Source: Paenibacillus massiliensis 2301065 = DSM 16942 (GTDB lineage: Bacteria; Bacillota; Bacilli; Paenibacillales; Paenibacillaceae). From it: a stretch of DNA of 64,000 nucleotides. Each line of letters begins with the position of its first letter. The stretch's first letter is position 1. The position numbers were made by a program, and so were the translations under genes. The notes under the pieces were generated by a model. That model was not told where the DNA came from. It saw only the letters and a list, made by a program, of their open reading frames with translations, and ran no database searches. The DNA is taken from positions 1-64,000 of the forward strand of contig NZ_KB898189.1 of the NCBI RefSeq assembly GCF_000377505.1, written 5' to 3'. Shown here one piece after another: positions 57,826 to 64,000 of this stretch.

Positions 57826-58521
57826 ATGCTTAAAAATGAGAAAGCCATCGTTGTATTCAGCGGTGGACAGGATAGCACAACCTGCCTGTATTGGGCGCTT
57901 GAACGCTTTGCAGAGGTCGAGGTCGTTACCTTCGATTACGGCCAGCGCCACAAGCTGGAGATTGAGGTCGCTGCGGGCATTGCCCGTGATCTTGGCGTGA
58001 AGCAGACGGTGCTGGATATGAGCCTGCTAAATCAGCTGGCCCCGAATGCCCTGACACGTGATGATATTGAGATCACACAAGCCGAGGGCGAGCTGCCCAG
58101 CACATTCGTAGATGGACGCAACATGCTCTTTCTGACCTTTGCCGGCATCATGGCCAAGCAAAAAGGTGCACGTCACATCATCACAGGCGTATGTGAGACC
58201 GACTTCAGTGGCTACCCGGACTGCCGTGATGTATTTATTAAATCCTTGAATGTGACATTAAATCTGTCCATGGATTATCAATTCGTGATTCATACGCCGC
58301 TGATGTGGCTGAATAAAGCCGAGACTTGGCGTCTCGCAGACGAGTTAGGTGCATTTGACTTCGTGCATACCCGGACGCTCACCTGCTATAACGGCATCAT
58401 TGGAGATGGCTGCGGCGAATGTCCTGCGTGTCATCTGCGCAAGGCAGGATTGGATGAATATCGGAATGAGCTTGCCCAGTCATCCAAGGACTCCACAGCC
58501 GGAGGTGCTTCGCATGCGTGA
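57826..58521 (+). CDS. queC: 7-cyano-7-deazaguanine synthase
   Basis: QueC, 231 aa, converts 7-carboxy-7-deazaguanine to preQ0 with ATP and ammonia. PP-loop [12 protein letters not shown] at the N-terminus; zinc-binding cysteines in [16 protein letters not shown] near the end. Start at 57826 has GAGAGG 7 nt upstream; the longer frame overlaps the riboswitch region. First gene of the que operon; its end overlaps queD by 8 bp. Confidence 0.95.
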   Translation: MLKNEKAIVVFSGGQDSTTCLYWALERFAEVEVVTFDYGQRHKLEIEVAAGIARDLGVKQTVLDMSLLNQLAPNALTRDDIEITQAEGELPSTFVDGRNMLFLTFAGIMAKQKGARHIITGVCETDFSGYPDCRDVFIKSLNVTLNLSMDYQFVIHTPLMWLNKAETWRLADELGAFDFVHTRTLTCYNGIIGDGCGECPACHLRKAGLDEYRNELAQSSKDSTAGGASHA

Positions 58522-59005
58522 GTCAGGACCTTTTCGGATCGTTGAGCAACTTCAAAAGTTCGGAGAGGATATTCGTCACGATCAGCTCCGCTATCATAAC
58601 AAGCGTGTGTTGGTGAGCAAGGAATTCACCTTTGATGCCGCCCATCATCTTCACGCCTACGAAGGCAAGTGTAAGAACCTGCACGGTCATACCTATAAGG
58701 TAGTCTTTGGCGTTAGCGGCTATCCGAACGAGGTCGGCCTTACCATTGATTTTGGCGATATCAAGAGCATCTGGCAGGAGTATATTAACGACTATCTTGA
58801 CCATCGCTATCTTAATGAGACATTGCCACCGATGAACACAACGGCAGAGAATATGGTCGTCTGGATGTTCGAGCAAATGGAAACCGCGCTTACCTCACCT
58901 GAATACAGGGATCGCGTTCGCGGTGGACGTACCGAATTCGTGCGACTGTACGAGACACCGACGAGCTATGCGGAGGTCAGACGGGAGTGGATGCTCAATG
59001 ACTAG
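58514..59005 (+). CDS. queD: 6-carboxytetrahydropterin synthase
   Basis: QueD, 163 aa, makes 6-carboxy-5,6,7,8-tetrahydropterin from dihydroneopterin triphosphate, the second step to queuosine. Zinc-binding His are in [24 protein letters not shown], with the active-site Cys in the same stretch; LTIDFGDIK and LDHRYLNE are further signatures. An N-terminal extension of ~30 residues precedes the fold. ATG at 58514 has GGAGGTG 6 nt upstream, inside queC. Confidence 0.94.
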   Translation: MRESGPFRIVEQLQKFGEDIRHDQLRYHNKRVLVSKEFTFDAAHHLHAYEGKCKNLHGHTYKVVFGVSGYPNEVGLTIDFGDIKSIWQEYINDYLDHRYLNETLPPMNTTAENMVVWMFEQMETALTSPEYRDRVRGGRTEFVRLYETPTSYAEVRREWMLND

Positions 59006-59759
59006 TATAGCCACCATGAATACAAGTACGGCAGCTTCCATTCCTGTGCTGGAGGTCTTCGGGCCTACCGTACAGGGCGAAGGTATGGTCATCGGACGCA
59101 AGACCATGTTCGTCCGCACCGCTGGCTGTGATTATCGTTGCTCCTGGTGCGATTCGGCGTTCACTTGGGATGGCAGTGCGAAGGATCAGATCCGTCGGCT
59201 GTCTCCTGAAGAAATCTGGGCGGAGCTACACAGCATCGGCGGCGATCGCTTCTCTCACGTTACCATTTCAGGCGGCAATCCCGCTCTGCTTCCGCAGCTG
59301 TCCGGCCTCATTGAGCTGTTGCATGAGCATGGAATTGCGACTGCCGTGGAGACGCAGGGCTCCCGCTGGCAGGATTGGCTGCTGAGCATTGATGAGGTTA
59401 CGGTCTCTCCCAAGCCGCCTAGCTCGGGAATGGCAACGGATTGGGACATTCTTGATGGACTCGTTCAACGTCTGGCAGCTCGTCCTGGTTCGAAGTCATA
59501 CAGCATCAAGATTGTTATTTTTGACGAGCAGGATCTGGACTACGCTCGCGAGGTCTACAGAAGATACCCGGATGCTACTCTGTTCCTCCAGACAGGTAAT
59601 CCGGATGTCCACACGCCAGCGATCACAGACCAGGCCTTGTCGCTACTGGCCCGTTATGAGTGGCTCATTGATCGGGTCATGGAGGACCCGGAGTTGAATG
59701 ACGTCAGAGTACTTCCTCAGCTTCATACGCTGGTCTGGGGCAATAAACGAGGAGTCTGA
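58998..59759 (+). CDS. queE: 7-carboxy-7-deazaguanine synthase (radical SAM)
   Basis: QueE, 253 aa, radical SAM enzyme that contracts 6-carboxytetrahydropterin to 7-carboxy-7-deazaguanine. The 4Fe-4S motif is CDYRCSWCD (CX3CX2C); the N-terminal EVFGPTVQGEGMVIGRKTMFVRTAGC and HVTISGGNPAL are typical. The ATG at 58998 overlaps the queD stop by 8 bp, with GGGAG upstream. Coupled translation in the que operon. Confidence 0.94.
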   Translation: MTSIATMNTSTAASIPVLEVFGPTVQGEGMVIGRKTMFVRTAGCDYRCSWCDSAFTWDGSAKDQIRRLSPEEIWAELHSIGGDRFSHVTISGGNPALLPQLSGLIELLHEHGIATAVETQGSRWQDWLLSIDEVTVSPKPPSSGMATDWDILDGLVQRLAARPGSKSYSIKIVIFDEQDLDYAREVYRRYPDATLFLQTGNPDVHTPAITDQALSLLARYEWLIDRVMEDPELNDVRVLPQLHTLVWGNKRGV

Positions 59760-59809
59760 TTCATATTTTGCGTCGCAATCTATTTTTATTTATATAAGGA
59801 GTGCTACCT

Positions 59810-60307
59810 ATGGCAGGAAGACAAAAAGAAGATCTGAGTGAGATTACGTTGCTTGGCAACCAAGGAACCAAGTATACCTTTGAATACGATCCAGGCATTC
59901 TGGAGAGCTTTGACAACAAGCATCCATACCGTGATTATTTCGTAAAATTCAATTGTCCTGAATTCACCAGTCTGTGTCCGATTACCGGACAGCCGGATTT
60001 TGCCACGATCTATATCAGCTATATCCCTGACATCAAGATGGTCGAGAGCAAGTCTCTCAAGCTGTATCTGTTCAGCTTCCGTAATCATGGTGATTTTCAT
60101 GAAGATTGCGTAAATATCATTATGAATGACCTGATCAAGCTCATGGACCCACGCTACATTGAGGTATGGGGCAAATTCACACCACGAGGCGGGATCTCCA
60201 TCGACCCTTACACCAACTATGGCAAGCCTGGCACGAAATATGAGCAAATGGCTGAGCATCGCATGATGAACCATGATATGTATCCGGAGAACATAGATAA
60301 CCGTTAA
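59810..60307 (+). CDS. queF: NADPH-dependent preQ0 reductase
   Basis: QueF, 165 aa, unimodular type, reduces preQ0 to preQ1, closing the pathway whose product feeds the riboswitch. The catalytic Cys is in [16 protein letters not shown]; the QueF motif [20 protein letters not shown] binds NADPH. Start at 59810 has AAGGAG 8 nt upstream; the GTG nine bases earlier overlaps it. A strong terminator follows. Confidence 0.95.
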   Translation: MAGRQKEDLSEITLLGNQGTKYTFEYDPGILESFDNKHPYRDYFVKFNCPEFTSLCPITGQPDFATIYISYIPDIKMVESKSLKLYLFSFRNHGDFHEDCVNIIMNDLIKLMDPRYIEVWGKFTPRGGISIDPYTNYGKPGTKYEQMAEHRMMNHDMYPENIDNR

Positions 60308-60325
60308 ACAACAAAGTGGCTAACC

Positions 60326-60443
60326 AATAAGAGGCCATCAAGCCTACGGCGTAGTCTGAACGTGAGGAACGCCTGCAGCACGTACCCTTCCAAGGCCGCT
60401 CTCTTCATCATTCTGTAGAATGGGTAGAGGGCGGCCTCTTATT
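60326..60443 (+). terminator. Terminator of the queuosine operon
   Basis: A strong hairpin GGCCGCTCTCT (60394-60404) with AGAGGGCGGCC (60426-60436) is followed by TCTTATTC. An 11-bp inverted repeat (AATAAGAGGCC 60326-60336, GGCCTCTTATT 60433-60443) offers an alternative longer pairing. Confidence 0.8.
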
Positions 60444-60550
60444 CACATTTCTGTGTTATACTGTTAGCACTTGTTATCTGCATATTTACATAAGCATGTT
60501 GTGTGAGCCTTCGAGCATGCTGTCACAATGATCTGCAAAGGAGAATGAGC

Positions 60551-61819
60551 ATGCCCGCCCCTAGTGTCGCCAAGCCGCGAGAGCTCCCAGGGACTCCCTC
60601 ATCCGGAGCCCAGCCTCAAGGCACGGTCTTTTACATCTTGATTGCAATTAGTCTTGTACACTTATTCAACGATTCGATTCAATCCGTCATTCCAGCCATA
60701 TTCCCGATTCTGAAGCAATCCATGCAGCTAAGCTACACGCAGATCGGCTGGATTGCGTTTACGATTAATTTTACAGCCTCCATCATGCAGCCCGTCGTCG
60801 GCTGGTTCGCGGATCGTCGGCCTACACCAGCCCTGCTACCGATTGGGATGTGCTTTACGTTCACAGGAATGCTCCTGCTCGCCTTTGCCAAAGATTATAG
60901 TGCCGTGCTCGTAGCGGTTACCTTTGTGGGGCTTGGTTCGGCTGCCTTCCATCCCGAAGGGTCGAGGGTATCCCATATGGCTGCCGGAGCCCGTCGTGGA
61001 TTGGCTCAATCCATCTTTCAGGTCGGCGGGAATGCTGGTCAGTCCCTGGCACCAATCCTGACGAGTCTCGTCTTCATCCCGCTGGGGCAGTTCGGTGCGA
61101 TCTGGTTCACTGGAGTTGCTGCTGCAGGGATTGCGGTACAAATCTTCATTGCACGCTGGTATGGTCGCATGCTCACTGCTGGAGTCCAGCGGCGAAAACA
61201 GGCAAATTCACGCTCTATTCATCCCGATGTGCGGCGACGAATCGCGACGGCTCTCGTACTGCTCGTATTGCTGGTGTTCATTCGCTCATGGTACATCTCC
61301 TCCATCGGAAGCTATTACTCCTTCTATCTCATGGAGGTATTCAAGGTGGATCTGAGCAGTGCACAGCTGTACATCTTCCTGTTTCTTGCGGCAGGTGCCG
61401 TCGGTACCTTCTTTGGAGGTCCGCTGGCTGACCGCTTCGGGAAACGCAATGTGATCTTCCTGTCTATGGCTTTGGCTGCTCCAATGGCCCTGCTACTGCC
61501 TTATGCCAATCTGTTCTGGACAGGTGTCCTGCTTGCGCTGATCGGTTTCATTCTCCTATCCAGCTTCTCTGTCACCGTCGTCTACGCACAAATGCTGGTA
61601 CCTGGCATGATCGGTACCATTTCAGGGCTGATCACCGGGCTTGCCTTCGGTCTGGGTGGCGTTGGCGCCCTCGTCATGGGGAACTGGATAGACTTCGCGG
61701 GGATTACGACCGTTATGTATGTATCTGGCTTCCTGCCACTGCTCGGCATACTGACTTACCTGCTTCCATCAGACCGCACGCTGAATCGCTGGGCTGAGGA
61801 GAACGGTGCAGAAGTGTAG
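60551..61819 (+). CDS. MFS transporter, Fsr (fosmidomycin resistance)-like
   Basis: Major facilitator protein of 422 aa with about 12 membrane segments. N-terminal SLVHLFNDSIQSVIPAIFPILKQSMQLSYTQIGWI, motif A-like GWFADRR, and the AAFHPEGSRVSHMAAG block are typical of the Fsr subfamily. Second half begins with FIRSWYISSIGSYYSFYLM and has GGPLADRFGKRN. Efflux of an antibiotic-like compound is inferred from the subfamily. Start at 60551 is set by AAAGGAG 7 nt upstream; two earlier in-frame codons sit on the site. Confidence 0.9.
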   Translation: MPAPSVAKPRELPGTPSSGAQPQGTVFYILIAISLVHLFNDSIQSVIPAIFPILKQSMQLSYTQIGWIAFTINFTASIMQPVVGWFADRRPTPALLPIGMCFTFTGMLLLAFAKDYSAVLVAVTFVGLGSAAFHPEGSRVSHMAAGARRGLAQSIFQVGGNAGQSLAPILTSLVFIPLGQFGAIWFTGVAAAGIAVQIFIARWYGRMLTAGVQRRKQANSRSIHPDVRRRIATALVLLVLLVFIRSWYISSIGSYYSFYLMEVFKVDLSSAQLYIFLFLAAGAVGTFFGGPLADRFGKRNVIFLSMALAAPMALLLPYANLFWTGVLLALIGFILLSSFSVTVVYAQMLVPGMIGTISGLITGLAFGLGGVGALVMGNWIDFAGITTVMYVSGFLPLLGILTYLLPSDRTLNRWAEENGAEV

Positions 61820-61873
61820 ACCTACCATTCATTCAGGCTACGCTGATAGCTTTACATGCTATTATCTAATAAA

Positions 61874-61915
61874 AATACACCTGCAGACCGCCTCTGGTGG
61901 CTTTGCAGGTGTATT
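61874..61915. terminator. Bidirectional terminator between convergent genes
   Basis: AATACACCTGCA (61874-61885) and TGCAGGTGTATT (61904-61915) form a 12-bp perfect stem with U-rich flanks in both directions, strongest on the minus strand (TTTTTATT). Confidence 0.85.
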
Positions 61916-61934
61916 AGCTTTGTTGGTGTACTGG

Positions 61935-62417
61935 TTATTCTGCAGACTTCAGAATATGACTATCGATCTTGATTACTGCCTTGCGAATGGTCATATTGCT
62001 CCCGGCTTCACAGCATGGGCGATGAATATCCTGTGGCGTGAAGAGCGCGTACATGCCCTCCTCCAAAATAACATCGATCTCATCAGTCATTTCTCTTGCA
62101 AAAAATACAATGTCCTTCTCACTCATTAAATCTTCTTCCACAGGTTGTCCATTCAAGCGGGCCGTACCGATACGCTCCCGTCCGTGGATCAAATACTGGA
62201 TATCGAGAAATCTCTCATGTGCCTCTGGGCGCTTCTCTGCTGTAGGTGCTGTCTCAGCCTCCTGCAGTAGACAAAAGATCCGATCTCCATCAATATCATA
62301 TCTACCATTCTCCAGGCCCGAAAAGTCCGTCTGCTGCAAAAACGCCATCGCTTGATGAATAGCTGGGTGCAAAAGCTCTTTCTCTTGCGCCCAGTCCGAA
62401 AGTCGACCAATAAACAT
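61935..62417 (-). CDS. YhcH/YjgK/YiaL-family protein
   Basis: Cupin-fold protein of 160 aa (DUF386 family). Typical blocks: GRYDIDGDRIFCLLQEAETAP, EAHERFLDIQYLIHGRERIG, FFAREMTDEIDVILEEGMYALFTPQDIHRPCC with metal-binding His and Glu. Relatives sit in sugar-acid and sialic-acid catabolic loci, where an isomerase-like role is proposed. Here it stands alone. The function is not fixed. Confidence 0.88.
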   Translation of the reverse strand: MFIGRLSDWAQEKELLHPAIHQAMAFLQQTDFSGLENGRYDIDGDRIFCLLQEAETAPTAEKRPEAHERFLDIQYLIHGRERIGTARLNGQPVEEDLMSEKDIVFFAREMTDEIDVILEEGMYALFTPQDIHRPCCEAGSNMTIRKAVIKIDSHILKSAE

Positions 62418-62701
62418 TACCGTCGCTCCTTACTTTGCTGAATAGGATGAATTTCACAAATTAGAAAAAAGTAAGCGGTATCATTATAAACGCTGGAATA
62501 GGATATTGTATATGCCAAATCGCACAGCTCAGGTATATATTGCTACGTTATGGTCGTTTTTGAGCGACGTTACGAGGTTATATTTCTATATAGTTCTACT
62601 TTTTGATATACACGTTCGTCGGTATTCAGGCATTAATACTACATTAATCTTGCTGCGTTATAATAGCCGTTGGTTAGGGTAGGGAAAGAAGGGAGTCATG
62701 C

Positions 62702-63931
62702 ATGTTGGAAAAGAAAGGAAAGCCGCGGATTGCGGAGTGGAGCGAGCTGCGCGGCCTTGCCTTTATGGCTATTGTGCTGCAGCACAGCATCGGGGAGTAT
62801 ATTTACAGGAGCGATATTTTGCAGCCGGATTCGACCATGCTGGTTATGATCTATCATCTGACCCGTTTTGGCACGCCGACCTTTGTTTTTCTTTCAGCGG
62901 CGCTGCTATTTTATAATCACAAGAACGATGTGAGCTACCCGAAATATATAAAAAGACGGTTCTCTGATATTTTTGTTCCGTTTATGCTCTGGACCATCAT
63001 TTACTGGCTGGTGACTCGTATGTGGTCGTCCCATACCTGGACGGAGCCTTCCTTCTGGACGGGGCTATTGAAGGAATTTATAATCCCGACTCAAGGTTAT
63101 CATTTGTGGTTCGTCGTCATGATCTTCCAGTTCTATATTCTGTTCCCTCTTGTTGTGCTCGGAGTGAACCGGGTCCGTAGCGCACTGAATGGGTATGACA
63201 GCACCTTCCGCACGCTACTGACCGGAATGCTGTTAGCTGTACTAGGCTGCGCTTATGCGCTCCTGATGCACTGGTCCTACTATGACATGGCTGACTGGTA
63301 CGAACGAATGCCAAGCTGGCTCCAACCGTTCATTCAGTTCCGCACTTATAATGTGCTGATGTATTTCTTTTACATTGCACTGGGAGCCGTATGTGCGGGA
63401 ATGATAGGGACCTGGCGACGGTGGGTCATGAAAGTCCTGCCCTGGAATGGCATCGCGTTCGTCCTGTTGTACATGATTATGGGTTATACCGTGCTGAACC
63501 AGTCAGGTACGACCATGAATCTGAACATTTCCACCTATCTCAAGCCAAGCACCTTCCTGTTGATCATTTCGCAGATTCTGCTGCTCTATGGTCTGCTACT
63601 TCGTACGGATACAGCGGTGGAGCCAGGACCGTTCCGGAAAATGCTAGCCTGGATGGGCAGCTATTCCTACGGTGCTTATTTAGCTCATGCACTGGTATTG
63701 CTACTGGTGTCGCTGTTAACCCGGGAATGGTCCCTGGAAGGCTATCACATGATTGCTACACTATTGACCTTTGTTGTGGTCACTAGCGTCTCTCTAGCGA
63801 TTAGCAGAGGCTTGTCCTCGCTTTCTCTTGGCCGCTGGCTCGTGGGTCCCGGCAAGAAGCGTTCTCTGAAGCTGCCCTGGACACGTACCTCCACCTCCGC
63901 TGATCAATCGGCAGCTGGAACCAGTCTGTGA
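62702..63931 (+). CDS. Membrane acyltransferase (acyltransferase 3 family)
   Basis: Integral membrane protein of 409 aa with about 10 segments. The family motif with the catalytic His is WSELRGLAFMAIVLQHSIGEY; YHLWFVVMIFQFYILFPLVVL is another typical block. Relatives O-acetylate or O-acylate cell-surface glycans. The substrate is unknown. GGGAG lies 8 nt before the ATG at 62702. No partner genes are visible before the window ends. Confidence 0.88.
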   Translation: MLEKKGKPRIAEWSELRGLAFMAIVLQHSIGEYIYRSDILQPDSTMLVMIYHLTRFGTPTFVFLSAALLFYNHKNDVSYPKYIKRRFSDIFVPFMLWTIIYWLVTRMWSSHTWTEPSFWTGLLKEFIIPTQGYHLWFVVMIFQFYILFPLVVLGVNRVRSALNGYDSTFRTLLTGMLLAVLGCAYALLMHWSYYDMADWYERMPSWLQPFIQFRTYNVLMYFFYIALGAVCAGMIGTWRRWVMKVLPWNGIAFVLLYMIMGYTVLNQSGTTMNLNISTYLKPSTFLLIISQILLLYGLLLRTDTAVEPGPFRKMLAWMGSYSYGAYLAHALVLLLVSLLTREWSLEGYHMIATLLTFVVVTSVSLAISRGLSSLSLGRWLVGPGKKRSLKLPWTRTSTSADQSAAGTSL

Positions 63932-64000
63932 ATAAGATAGTATAGAACCTTGCAATACAAACTTTAAATTACTTTGTTGCTAGCTGAAGGCCGCGCTGCG
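63932..64000. other. Right edge of window
   Basis: The last 69 bases are AT-rich and hold no recognisable feature. Confidence 0.5.

Overview
The window reads as chromosome from a Paenibacillus-like member of the Bacillota. Ribosome binding sites are strong (AGGAGG type) with frequent ATG, TTG and GTG starts. The gene content also fits: a PBSX-type phage-tail cluster, a preQ1-I riboswitch ahead of queC-queD-queE-queF, a UgtP-type glycosyltransferase, an ImmR/ImmA pair, and a glucan phosphorylase locus. Genus is inferred from gene content only; no rRNA or tRNA gene was seen.

Layout. 0-0.3 kb: 5' end of an IS200/IS605 transposase gene running off the left edge. 0.36-2.7 kb: a NarL/DegU-type two-component pair with its own promoter and a near-perfect cre-like palindrome. 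3.1-7.7 kb: glutamate synthase large subunit with no small subunit nearby. 8.3-18.5 kb: housekeeping genes (UgtP-like glycosyltransferase, UPF0173 hydrolase, SleB-type cell-wall hydrolase, ThpR, a 2-hydroxyacid dehydrogenase, a chemoreceptor translationally coupled to a THUMP/UPF0020-type methyltransferase, a dGTPase). A conspicuous ~98-nt hairpin structure lies at 13.45-13.54 kb. 18.6-22.3 kb: oligopeptide-type ABC importer (binding protein and two permeases, no ATPases). 23.1-32.9 kb: a beta-glucan utilisation locus: GH161/GH94-clan phosphorylase, GH1 beta-glucosidase, CUT1 ABC importer and a divergent LacI regulator with palindromic operators.

33.1-50.6 kb is a contractile phage-tail module in PBSX gene order, almost all on the minus strand: ArpU-type activator, tail completion, sheath, tube, tail-assembly chaperone, tape measure, LysM/hub proteins, baseplate, fibre, XhlA/holin, GH25 endolysin. 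No terminase, portal, capsid, integrase or replication genes are present. With a divergent ImmR-ImmA control pair it looks like an R-type tailocin (phage-tail-like bacteriocin) rather than an intact prophage. The chaperone gene carries a textbook -1 frameshift signal (A AAA AAC, 7-nt spacer, 8-bp stem) leading into a 56-residue extension.

50.8-64 kb: secreted 5'-nucleotidase with a LysM anchor, DEDDh exonuclease, WYL regulator, small unknown proteins, AIM24 protein, the preQ1-controlled queuosine operon, an Fsr-type MFS transporter, a YhcH/YiaL protein and a membrane acyltransferase.

A window-wide oddity is the number of short tandem repeats in intergenic regions (units of 4, 10, 12, 13, 19, 20 and about 24 bp). 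Many sit within or beside regulatory leaders.
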